Positions 26,169-33,541 of a stretch of DNA of 64,000 bases are shown one piece after another. Numbering within the stretch: the stretch's first letter is position 1; each line of letters opens with the position of its first letter. The notes under the pieces were generated by a model. It saw only the letters and a program-made list of their open reading frames with translations. It was not told the DNA's origin and did no database searches. The stretch is from NCBI GenBank assembly GCA_964540515.1, contig CAZIMS010000001.1, positions 248,001-312,000 on the forward strand. Reading direction: 5' to 3'. A program made the position numbers and the translations under genes. The stretch is from JAOAGA01 sp964540515 (GTDB lineage: Bacteria > CALINM01).

Positions 26169-27488
26169 TTAATATTTGTAAAACTCCTTTATCTTAGTAA
26201 TCTTATCTACCACCTGCTGCGGGTCTTTACCAAATATCCTAATAACAGGCTCTTTCCCCATTCCACCTTCATCATAGATAAAGTCAGGCGGGTTTTTAAG
26301 TTTTTTGCATGCCTTTGTAACCCCCCAGTCCAGGCTACTTCCTTCTTTCTCTCTAATCTCGCGGGGCTCCTTTGTTCTATCAAAAAAACCGACTTCATAG
26401 CCTGCCTCTTTTATCTTTTCGATAACCAATTTATCATACTTAAGTGCCATAGCAGAGTTTAGTTGAGGGAAAAACTTTTTTGCTGAGAGAATGACCCTAC
26501 CTACATGTTTTGCCCCGCCAAAAACAGGAAAAGAAGGCGTATCAATATCATCGCCAACTGAAATAATCCTACCTCTAAAGCCAGCAACATCATCTATGCT
26601 TTCAGCCCAAGGTAAGGCATAGACAAGATTGGACTGAACCTCTGGCAATATCTTACCTATTTTAAGCTCCTTAAGCCTCATAAAGGCCTTAATAAGTCCA
26701 TCTATGCAACGGTATTGATAGGCAGAACGTCTAAGAGTTGCAAACTGATCTAATGTGCCAAAGTTAGAGCCCAGGGGTATACCATATTTTAAGGCATTAT
26801 GGACAAAATCCCTTGCTTGAATTATAGCCTCAAGATAATCATTAGTATGAATTAAAAAAGAGGCAATAGCAGTAGCAAGACTACAGCCTGTGCCATGGGT
26901 GTTGTTTGTTATAATTCTCTCTATCTTAAAATCGTAGATATCTTTCCCGTCGAAGAAGACATCATAGTCGTATTTAGCGTCACCACCTTTTATCAAAACC
27001 CTTTTTGCGTGTCTTCCTATTTTTTTTGCGGCAGCTTTTGCATCATTAAGAGAAGCTATCTCTATGCCACTTAACTTTTCAGCCTCGTAAAAATTTGGGG
27101 TTATAAGAGAACAGTCTTTGATGATTTTATTAAAAATATTGTCAGGTGATAGCATACTACCACTTTGGGAGAACATCACGGGGTCTAAGATAACAGGTTT
27201 TTTTTGGCTTTTAATAAATCTATGAACAACCTGAGCTACTTCTTCGCTACCAAGCATGCCAATTTTTATGGCTGAAAATTCAATATCATCAGAAACGGCA
27301 TCGAGCTGACTCTTTATATCTACAGTAGGGACAAGATGGACCTTGTGAACCCCCTTTGTATTCTGAGAAGTTACAGCCGTAATAACGGTAAGGGGATATA
27401 TACCTACCGCTGAGGCTGTCTTTATGTCAGCCTGAATACCAGCACCAGCTGAAGAATCAGAGCCCGCAATAATTAAAAGTCTTCTCAT
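26169..27488 (-). CDS. thiDN: Bifunctional HMP(-P) kinase ThiD fused to thiamine-phosphate synthase ThiN
   Basis: Residues 1 to about 260 are ThiD, with IIAGSDSSAGAGIQADIK, PVMFSQSGS and the C-terminal NTHGTGCSLATAIASF anion-hole motif. Residues about 270-439 are a ThiN domain (VYALPWAESIDDVAGFRGRI; FGGAKHVGRVIL; LDWGVTKACK). Such ThiDN fusions phosphorylate HMP-P and join it to thiazole phosphate, and in this operon would make a separate ThiE unnecessary. It overlaps the thiF-like gene by 4 bases. Confidence 0.94.
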   Translation of the reverse strand: MRRLLIIAGSDSSAGAGIQADIKTASAVGIYPLTVITAVTSQNTKGVHKVHLVPTVDIKSQLDAVSDDIEFSAIKIGMLGSEEVAQVVHRFIKSQKKPVILDPVMFSQSGSMLSPDNIFNKIIKDCSLITPNFYEAEKLSGIEIASLNDAKAAAKKIGRHAKRVLIKGGDAKYDYDVFFDGKDIYDFKIERIITNNTHGTGCSLATAIASFLIHTNDYLEAIIQARDFVHNALKYGIPLGSNFGTLDQFATLRRSAYQYRCIDGLIKAFMRLKELKIGKILPEVQSNLVYALPWAESIDDVAGFRGRIISVGDDIDTPSFPVFGGAKHVGRVILSAKKFFPQLNSAMALKYDKLVIEKIKEAGYEVGFFDRTKEPREIREKEGSSLDWGVTKACKKLKNPPDFIYDEGGMGKEPVIRIFGKDPQQVVDKITKIKEFYKY

Positions 27489-28303
27489 AGATCCTCCTCA
27501 ATATCTCTTTCGCCAAGCAATATTCTTATGACCTGATTTGCCTGATGTCCTGCAGCGATAGCTACCCTTGGAGCCATAAGCCCCATACCAGGCCTAGCCT
27601 CAGAGACTAAATCTCCCACAACAAAAAGCCTTTTTGCAAACCTTCTAGTCTTAATATCATTATTAGGGCCATACCCAGCAAGCCCCGAGGCACTAACTAT
27701 ATAGACATCATCCATTTTTTCAAATATGGTATTTATAAGCATAGCCTTCATATCTGCTCTATCAAAGGCTTCAACTATTACGCAACAGTTAAAGAATATC
27801 TCAGGTATATTATCAGGATTTAGCATAACATTATGAGTAACAACCTCGATAAAGGGATTAATTCTTGAAAGATTCTCCTTTAAGGCGTAAACCTTTTCTT
27901 TGCCCAGCTGATCAATAAAATATTGCTGTCTATTAAGATTAGATGGCTCAACTATATCAAAGTCGGCTATAACAAGTCTGCCAACGCCAACACGAGCTAA
28001 AGAAATAGCCACGTTTGAGCCAAGACCACCTACACCTGCAATGCCAACAGTACTTGCTTTAAGTCTCTCATAAACGTTGGGTGTATGCCTTGCAACAAGC
28101 ATGTACTCAAGTTCTTCTTTAGAGGGAGTTTCTCCTCGCTTGATAAAATTAATAACATCGCCATCTTTAAGTAAAAGATTATCTTTTATGGGAAAACCGT
28201 TATAAACGATAATATCGGCCTGAGGATTTATCTTATTTTTTACATCAAAGATGGTTGTACCTGCAGGGAAAAAAAGTTCTCTTTCGTTAACTTTTATCTT
28301 CAT
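27485..28303 (-). CDS. thiF: ThiS-like domain fused to ThiF adenylyltransferase
   Basis: Residues 1 to about 65 resemble a ThiS-like beta-grasp domain without a Gly-Gly end. Residues about 75-272 are an E1-like adenylyltransferase with the nucleotide-binding text GIAGVGGLGSNVAISLAR and DFDIVEPSNLNRQQY. It would activate the ThiS C-terminus. No paired CXXC zinc motif is visible, as in the shorter family-2 ThiF proteins. It is the first gene after the TPP riboswitch. Confidence 0.92.
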   Translation of the reverse strand: MKIKVNERELFFPAGTTIFDVKNKINPQADIIVYNGFPIKDNLLLKDGDVINFIKRGETPSKEELEYMLVARHTPNVYERLKASTVGIAGVGGLGSNVAISLARVGVGRLVIADFDIVEPSNLNRQQYFIDQLGKEKVYALKENLSRINPFIEVVTHNVMLNPDNIPEIFFNCCVIVEAFDRADMKAMLINTIFEKMDDVYIVSASGLAGYGPNNDIKTRRFAKRLFVVGDLVSEARPGMGLMAPRVAIAAGHQANQVIRILLGERDIEEDL

Positions 28304-28355
28304 AAAGATTTTTGGGGATGTAAATTAGCTGATGATTGGAATGAAAAGGTTGATA

Positions 28356-28440
28356 TGAAGCCTTCCCTCCGACGGCATTACCCGCATCAGGTTCCATGGG
28401 TTGTCTCCAAAGAGACTCTCAGCTAAAAAAGCACCCCCGG
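28356..28440 (-). promoter_or_regulatory. TPP (thiamine pyrophosphate) riboswitch
   Basis: On the minus strand this shows the THI-box core: CTGAGAGTC near the start, ACCC and GAACCTGATGCGGGTAATGC toward the end, followed by CGTCGGAGGGAAGG. It lies about 50 bases before the thiF-like start. No clear terminator hairpin follows it, so control may act on translation. It would repress the whole seven-gene thiamine operon when TPP is plentiful. Confidence 0.96.
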
Positions 28441-28452
28441 CTTTCTCACTAT

Positions 28453-28644
28453 TTATTTTTTCTCAAAAATTATTTTGTGACCAATAAGATTAATCTCTGT
28501 TATAACGCCAGAGATTTTTTTCCTCTCACCCATAAGCCCTTCAACAACAAACTCATTCTCGCCTGTGGGTATGATTCTTACCGCTTCTTTATAAAAAAGC
28601 TCCTCTTTATCGCCTTCTTTTATGTAGACATTTGACTCGCACAT
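28453..28644 (-). CDS. CooT-family small nickel-binding protein
   Basis: A 63-residue protein beginning MCESNVYIKEGDKEEL and ending ITEINLIGHKIIFE. That matches CooT, in which the Met-Cys N-terminus binds nickel for CO dehydrogenase maturation. The frame is open to a GTG at 28701, but the conserved MCE start fixes the ATG at 28644. No strong ribosome site was seen. No CO dehydrogenase gene is nearby, so the nickel client is unknown. Confidence 0.75.
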   Translation of the reverse strand: MCESNVYIKEGDKEELFYKEAVRIIPTGENEFVVEGLMGERKKISGVITEINLIGHKIIFEKK

Positions 28645-28779
28645 ATTTTTTATTACAACAACAAATATGAAAAAAGTCAAACAAAAAAATTTTAAAGCCA
28701 CCTTAGCTATAGAGATTATTATAAGAGAGATAAAAAAGATGAAAAGAGGTACAAGTGAGGTTTCAAAAGTACGTAAATG

Positions 28780-29529
28780 TTAAAAATTGTAAGTAAAGCC
28801 TATCAAAGCACCTTTATCGGTAGGTATTATTATGGGAATAAGGCTTCTTTTATTTTCTCTATCTATATCTTTTGAATAAACATAGTCGGCTATTATATAG
28901 CCAATTGCAGCACCTATTACTGTATCGGCAAGGTAATGTTCGTTTTCATACATCCTTCCAAAGGCAGTAATTAAAGGAAATATATATAAGATTGGAGCAT
29001 CATAATATTTTGCATAGGTTGTAAAGAGTGCGGAAGAGGCGACTAGATGCTTGGAAGGAAAGCTATCAAAACTATCGAAAGAAAAAGGTTTGTAGGTGTG
29101 TCTTCCTTCATTTTTGTAAGGTCTGCTCCTACCTATTGCGATAGATGAAGTCCCTGCAATGAGAGTTGAGAAAAAAACAGATTCTGCAGCCGAAAAGGAG
29201 CTTTTTGATATTTTGGTATCCTTAGGTGATAGTGCGTATATAGTAACAGGTATGGCAAAATCTATAAATGGGTTGCCTATTAAGTTACCTGTATCGGATA
29301 TGGTTTTATTGAGGTGGTTTTTATTTTTATCAAAAAAATCTTGACTTCCCTTTTCAAAAAAGAAGGATAAAGAAGTTAAAGCTATTCCAAAGAGTAATTC
29401 TTCTTTTTGATTGTTGAGATTAAATTCATAGATGTCTTCTCTTATTCTTGCAAGGTCCTTTTGATAGTCGTAGGCATAAGTATTAATCGATAGCAGAGTT
29501 AGTGTTAATGTAATAATTATTGTGGGCAT
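28780..29529 (-). CDS. PAP2-family membrane phosphatase
   Basis: A 249-residue protein with a signal-like N-terminus and several hydrophobic helices. The three phosphatase motifs are GRSRPY, FPSKHLVASS and GRMYENEHYLADTVIGA. Family members remove phosphate from lipids such as undecaprenyl pyrophosphate or phosphatidic acid. The C-terminus GALIGFTYNF looks like a final outer-membrane strand, so the protein may not be a simple inner-membrane enzyme. It is divergent from the ATP synthase genes. Confidence 0.85.
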   Translation of the reverse strand: MPTIIITLTLTLLSINTYAYDYQKDLARIREDIYEFNLNNQKEELLFGIALTSLSFFFEKGSQDFFDKNKNHLNKTISDTGNLIGNPFIDFAIPVTIYALSPKDTKISKSSFSAAESVFFSTLIAGTSSIAIGRSRPYKNEGRHTYKPFSFDSFDSFPSKHLVASSALFTTYAKYYDAPILYIFPLITAFGRMYENEHYLADTVIGAAIGYIIADYVYSKDIDRENKRSLIPIIIPTDKGALIGFTYNF

Positions 29530-29588
29530 TTGTAAGATTATAATCTTTTTACATTCTTATAGTTATATTTTTTTATTAGAGTTTTTCA

Positions 29589-29864
29589 TTGTCAGCAAAA
29601 AGGGTAAATGTTAGTATTAGAAAAATGGGTAAGGGCAAAAATTTTAGAAAGTATTTTTATTTAAGCTCAATTGGGATTGAGATGGGTGTTGCCACCATGA
29701 TTGGTATGGGGATGGGGTGGCTAATAGATAAGTATATTCTTGGGGATAAATATTCTCCTTTATTTACGTTAATTTTTCTATTTTTTGGTTTTGCAGCAGG
29801 TATAAAAAATGTTATAAAGCTAATGAAAAGTTTAGGGAAGGATAGTAATGAATCAGAAGAATGA
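29589..29864 (+). CDS. AtpZ/AtpI-like small membrane protein of the F-type ATP synthase operon
   Basis: A 91-residue protein with two hydrophobic helices (GVATMIGMGMGWLIDKYIL and a second one near LFTLIFLFFGFAAG). It resembles the AtpZ/AtpQ proteins encoded at the start of many F0 operons, linked to cation uptake or assembly. The start is a TTG at 29589 or an ATG at 29625; neither has a clear ribosome site. It overlaps the next gene by 17 bases. Confidence 0.75.
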   Translation: MSAKRVNVSIRKMGKGKNFRKYFYLSSIGIEMGVATMIGMGMGWLIDKYILGDKYSPLFTLIFLFFGFAAGIKNVIKLMKSLGKDSNESEE

Positions 29865-30234
29865 TCAAAACGGTATCATAGATTTTGTCGTAATGTTTAT
29901 GATAGTTTTTCTTATTTTAGGTGTAATAATAATCTCTATCTTCTTTTTTAGTTTTGTAAATCTCATTAGTTATTTAGCAGGAGGAGCAATTTCTATTCTT
30001 AATTTTATCTGGTTAAAGAGATTAATAAAAAAATTGATTGGTCATGGAAAGTTTACAAAGAAATCAGGTCTTGAGTGGGGAGTGAAAATTTTAATTATCT
30101 TTGGTTTAATTACTGTTTTAATTTTAAAAACAAAAATAAATATCTTGATTTTTATCATTGGTTTGAGTATATTACCATTTGCAGTGATTTTGCAAAGTGT
30201 AGTAAGCTATCTTAAAACTATTGGGGGGAGGTAG
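29848..30234 (+). CDS. atpI: ATP synthase assembly protein AtpI-like
   Basis: A 128-residue protein with four hydrophobic segments, directly before the subunit a gene. Size, membrane content and position fit the F-type ATP synthase subunit I family, which helps assemble the c ring. Sequence conservation in this family is low, so the call rests mainly on context. Confidence 0.72.
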   Translation: MNQKNDQNGIIDFVVMFMIVFLILGVIIISIFFFSFVNLISYLAGGAISILNFIWLKRLIKKLIGHGKFTKKSGLEWGVKILIIFGLITVLILKTKINILIFIIGLSILPFAVILQSVVSYLKTIGGR

Positions 30235-30238
30235 TAAA

Positions 30239-30973
30239 ATGGCGGGTGGAGCGACACCTTTTACCTTTGATCAGGTTATTCCTGGGCTTAGTTCTATTGC
30301 TAAAGATCAATCTTTGGGTATACATGGAGGTACCCATGTATCAAATGCGATCTTAATAGTCTCAATAATTTTTCTTATAGTTTTTTTGGGCACAAGAAGA
30401 CTTAAGCACACAGAAGAGGGAGCTATTCCTGATTCAACCTTTACTTTTAAGAATTTTTGCGAGCTTCTTGTAGAAGGTATCTTAAAGATAATGGAAGATT
30501 CCTTAGGGCACCATGCAAGAAAGTTTTTGTATCTCATCGGTTCTGCTGCAATTTTTATACTTTTTTCAAATCTTTCAGGTCTTGTGCCTGGCTTTAATCC
30601 TCCAACTGACAATCTCAACACAACGGCAGCATGTGCTATAACAGTATTTTTGCTTTATAACTACCATGGCCTTAAAGAACACGGAGTTGCTTATCTTAAA
30701 CATTTTGTAGGACCTTTCTGGTGGCTAGCTCCTTTGATGATACCTATTGAGATTATAGGTCATTTGGCAAGACCTCTTTCTCTCTCTCTCAGGCTTTTTG
30801 GTAATATAATGGGAGATCATCTTGTTACCGCAATCTTTTTTGCCCTTGTTCCGCTTCTTGTTCCAGTTCCAATAATGGTTTTAGGTGTTTTTGTTTCCTT
30901 TGTTCAGACCTTTGTATTTTGTTTACTTTCCATGGCCTACATCTCTGGTGCTGTCGAACACGGCGAGCACTAA
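30239..30973 (+). CDS. atpB: F-type ATP synthase subunit a
   Basis: Stator membrane subunit with the ion half-channels. SLSLRLFGNIMGDHLV carries the essential Arg of helix 5, and FVQTFVFCLLSMAYISGAVE is the final helix. The ATG at 30239 with GGGGAGG upstream is preferred over the in-frame TTG at 30221. Length of 244 residues is typical. Subunits b, delta and the whole F1 sector are not in the window, so the operon is split. Confidence 0.95.
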   Translation: MAGGATPFTFDQVIPGLSSIAKDQSLGIHGGTHVSNAILIVSIIFLIVFLGTRRLKHTEEGAIPDSTFTFKNFCELLVEGILKIMEDSLGHHARKFLYLIGSAAIFILFSNLSGLVPGFNPPTDNLNTTAACAITVFLLYNYHGLKEHGVAYLKHFVGPFWWLAPLMIPIEIIGHLARPLSLSLRLFGNIMGDHLVTAIFFALVPLLVPVPIMVLGVFVSFVQTFVFCLLSMAYISGAVEHGEH

Positions 30974-31008
30974 TCGAGAATAGAAAAAAAAAGAAAGGAG
31001 GAATGAGA

Positions 31009-31329
31009 ATGAAAAAGGCTTTTCTAACTACCGCAATTGTTCTTGCTCTCGCTTCATTTGCTTTTGCAGCAGAGGGAACACCAGCAGGTGGTCTTTCCGA
31101 TTCCGTTAAAGTGGCTATTGCTATAGCTTCTGGTTTCGGAATTGCTATTGCCGCTGCTTTTGGTGGATTATCTCAGGCAAAGGGTCTTTCTACAGCCCTT
31201 GATGGTATTGCAAGAAATCCTGCTGCATCCGGTAAGATTGTTACACCCATGATTATCGGTCTTGCTATGATTGAGTCTCTCGTTATTTACTCTCTTGTTA
31301 TCTCATTAATGCTAGTCTTAAAACTCTAA
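31009..31329 (+). CDS. atpE: F-type ATP synthase subunit c with N-terminal signal-like extension
   Basis: Rotor-ring proteolipid of 106 residues. Residues 1-20 (MKKAFLTTAIVLALASFAFA) look like a cleavable signal peptide, as in some other bacterial c subunits. The mature part has two helices with the RNP loop (IARNPAASGK). Ion-site residues are Gln56, Glu89, Ser90 and Tyr94, which correspond to the sodium ligands of Ilyobacter c. The ATG at 31009 is spaced better from AAAGGAGG than the one at 31003. Confidence 0.95.
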   Translation: MKKAFLTTAIVLALASFAFAAEGTPAGGLSDSVKVAIAIASGFGIAIAAAFGGLSQAKGLSTALDGIARNPAASGKIVTPMIIGLAMIESLVIYSLVISLMLVLKL

Positions 31330-31339
31330 TTTTCTGAAA

Positions 31340-31363
31340 GAGGGGGAAGCAATTTTCCCCCTC
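31340..31363 (+). terminator. Hairpin terminator after atpE
   Basis: GAGGGGGAA pairs perfectly with TTCCCCCTC around a six-base loop, 10 bases after the atpE stop. The following sequence is AT-rich without a clean T run, so it may attenuate read-through into rex. Confidence 0.6.
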
Positions 31364-31373
31364 ATTTAAATCT

Positions 31374-32015
31374 ATGAGACATAAAAAATTTCCCAAGATA
31401 CCAGAAGCAACTATAAAAAGACTTTCTATTTATAACCGTATTCTCAACGAACTTAGTAGAGATGGCTTTGAGGTTGTATCTTCCGCTCGGCTTTCTGAGA
31501 TAAGCGGACTTAATGCAGCGCAGATAAGAAAGGATTTAACTTATTTTGGAGAGTTTGGTGTCAGAGGAGTAGGTTATTTCGTAAATCATCTAAGAGATAA
31601 TATAAAAAAGATCCTTGGTATTAATAAACAATGGAATCTTGTGATAATTGGTGTTGGTAAGCTTGGACAGGCAATTCTTTCTTATGGTAACTTAAAATCT
31701 CAAGGCTATAATATTGTGGCTGCCTTTGATATTGATACTGCAAAGGTAGGCTCTAAGATTGGTGCTTACAATACTCCCATATATCCGCTTTCTAAGATAA
31801 AGGAAATAGCAAAAAAGCACGCAGTTAAAATTGCAATACTTACCACACCAGCAGCAGCTGCACAGGAGGTATTAAAAATTCTTGAAGAGGCAAATATAGA
31901 GGGGATAATTAATTTTGCACCTGTTAAGTTAAACCCAACTAAAAATATTAAAATCTCCTATGTCGATTTAGTTACAGAGTTTGATAAAATGGCCTTTAAG
32001 ATATCTTCTGAGTAA
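31374..32015 (+). CDS. rex: Redox-sensing transcriptional repressor Rex
   Basis: Senses the NADH/NAD+ ratio and represses fermentative and respiratory genes. The N-terminal winged helix includes SEISGLNAAQIRKDLTYFGEFG, and the Rossmann domain has VIIGVGKLGQAIL. The 213 residues are standard. It follows atpE by 44 bases across a hairpin, which suggests partial co-transcription. No strong ribosome site precedes the ATG at 31374. Confidence 0.95.
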   Translation: MRHKKFPKIPEATIKRLSIYNRILNELSRDGFEVVSSARLSEISGLNAAQIRKDLTYFGEFGVRGVGYFVNHLRDNIKKILGINKQWNLVIIGVGKLGQAILSYGNLKSQGYNIVAAFDIDTAKVGSKIGAYNTPIYPLSKIKEIAKKHAVKIAILTTPAAAAQEVLKILEEANIEGIINFAPVKLNPTKNIKISYVDLVTEFDKMAFKISSE

Positions 32016-32018
32016 GTT

Positions 32019-32423
32019 TTATTGCTGAGCCAAATAAGAATCGTAGAGAACCTTGCCCACAAAAAAATCCCCCCAAGCGATACCTATATCAGGTAGTGTG
32101 GACTTTAAGATCCAATCGGAAGGCGGTATATTTGCCATAACAAAATAGTTGATACTGAAATGAGACATTAAAACTGTGCCATAGATGACTATTAAACCAT
32201 TAAAAAGATAGGCATAAAGCGCAGTTTTTCTATACATAAATAATAGAGTTACAAAGATTGTATCGATAAGTGGCAGGAGCGTTGCCCAAAAATAGGTTAG
32301 ACTAAAAATCTTTTCTGTAGGATTTATCTTGCTTGTTATATAAAAAGGATGGATTCTATAGTGGAGCAAAAGCCCTGATAAAGCAAATAAAAAAAGTGAT
32401 AATATAAGTAGCTTTCTATTCAC
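32019..32423 (-). CDS. Small four-helix membrane protein, function unknown
   Basis: A 134-residue protein with about four hydrophobic segments (start LLILSLFLFALSGLLL). It begins with GTG at 32421-32423, with GAGGTAAAGGG upstream. It is the third gene of a tight operon with two very short membrane proteins. I do not recognise the family. It ends 3 bases from the convergent rex gene. Confidence 0.7.
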   Translation of the reverse strand: MNRKLLILSLFLFALSGLLLHYRIHPFYITSKINPTEKIFSLTYFWATLLPLIDTIFVTLLFMYRKTALYAYLFNGLIVIYGTVLMSHFSINYFVMANIPPSDWILKSTLPDIGIAWGDFFVGKVLYDSYLAQQ

Positions 32424-32426
32424 CCT

Positions 32427-32531
32427 TTACCTCGAAAAATCTACAGAGTAGCCTAACCAGATGGTTAGAGCAATCGCTACAATATGTAGTATAAACCAGC
32501 CAGGCTTGTATCTCATAAAATACTTAATCAT
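32427..32531 (-). CDS. 34-residue single-helix membrane protein, function unknown
   Basis: Starts MIKYFMRYKPGWFILH and contains one hydrophobic helix (IVAIALTIWLGY). The stop lies 3 bases before the GTG of the 134-residue gene, and the start is one base after the stop of the 35-residue gene. Such close packing argues that it is translated. Size is like small respiratory-complex subunits, but no partner is evident. Confidence 0.55.
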   Translation of the reverse strand: MIKYFMRYKPGWFILHIVAIALTIWLGYSVDFSR

Positions 32532-32532
32532 G

Positions 32533-32640
32533 TTAGCCCCAATATCTTTTTAATAGAACACCAAGGGTGTAAAAAAAGGCGATACCCAAAAAGTGTACTA
32601 ACCACCACAGAGCACTTAAAAAGGGAGCAGGCTTTTTCAT
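32533..32640 (-). CDS. 35-residue single-helix membrane protein, function unknown
   Basis: Starts MKKPAPFLSALWWLVHFLGI with one hydrophobic helix and a basic C-terminus (KRYWG). A GAGG ribosome site lies 6 bases before the ATG at 32640. It is the first gene of a three-gene cluster of small membrane proteins. Family not recognised. Confidence 0.55.
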   Translation of the reverse strand: MKKPAPFLSALWWLVHFLGIAFFYTLGVLLKRYWG

Positions 32641-32746
32641 TTTAACCTCTTCTAAAATAATAAATAGCAAAAAAATAAACTTTGTCAAGGGCTGAAAAAA
32701 CGAGTAACTCTTTAATAAAGAATCGATTTTTGTTATAATTCACTGA

Positions 32747-33541
32747 ATGAATAGTGATGGTACAATAAAAATAAATGATTATGTATTAATCGTATCAAAA
32801 AAAAGAGATGAGTACCTTGTTAAAGTTGAAGAAAAGGGGCAGTTTTCGAGTCATAGGGGTTTTATAGATTATAACCTTATCCTTGGAAAATCCTTTGGTT
32901 CTGTTGTAAAAACCCATCTTTCAGAAGAGTACTACCTCTTTAAACCAAACATTTATGATTTTTTAAGACATGTTAAAAGAAAGACACAGGTTCTATATGC
33001 TAAAGATCTGGGATATATTATACTGCGGTTAGGCCTATCTTCAGGTATAAGAATGATTGAATGTGGCTCAGGAAGTGGTTCAGCCACCTCTGCCTTTGCC
33101 TTTGCCCTCTATCCTTATGGCATTCTTTATTCCTATGAGGCAAGGGAAGAGTTTATGGAGCTGGCAAGAAAAAATTTAGAGAGGGTAGGGCTTACTAATA
33201 TAGTTCATTTTAAACATAGGGATATCGAGAAAGGCTTTGAGGATGAGGATGTAGATGCTATCTTTTTAGATGTTAAGTACCCCGAAAAATATATAACTCA
33301 TTGTTATAGAGCCTTAAAAAACGGTGGTAATTTATGTGTCTTTGTACCTACGGCTAATCAGGTCTCTGATGTATTAAAGGCCTTTGAAGATCATAGATTT
33401 TTTATGACAGATGTGTTAGAAATATTTCTGAGAAATTACAAAACAGTGCCAGAAAGACTTAGGCCTGATGATACGATGATTGCCCACACAGGTTATCTGA
33501 TTTTCACAAGAAAATATGTGGGAGGTGAAGAAAATGGATAA
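32747..33541 (+). CDS. trmI: tRNA (adenine-58-N1)-methyltransferase TrmI
   Basis: SAM-dependent enzyme that methylates A58 in the tRNA T loop, a change common in thermophiles and Actinobacteria. The N-terminal small beta domain is followed by a Rossmann methyltransferase with ECGSGSGSATSAFA as the SAM loop and DVDAIFLDVKYPEKY as the later acidic motif. Length of 264 residues is typical. It overlaps glmU by 8 bases. Confidence 0.92.
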   Translation: MNSDGTIKINDYVLIVSKKRDEYLVKVEEKGQFSSHRGFIDYNLILGKSFGSVVKTHLSEEYYLFKPNIYDFLRHVKRKTQVLYAKDLGYIILRLGLSSGIRMIECGSGSGSATSAFAFALYPYGILYSYEAREEFMELARKNLERVGLTNIVHFKHRDIEKGFEDEDVDAIFLDVKYPEKYITHCYRALKNGGNLCVFVPTANQVSDVLKAFEDHRFFMTDVLEIFLRNYKTVPERLRPDDTMIAHTGYLIFTRKYVGGEENG

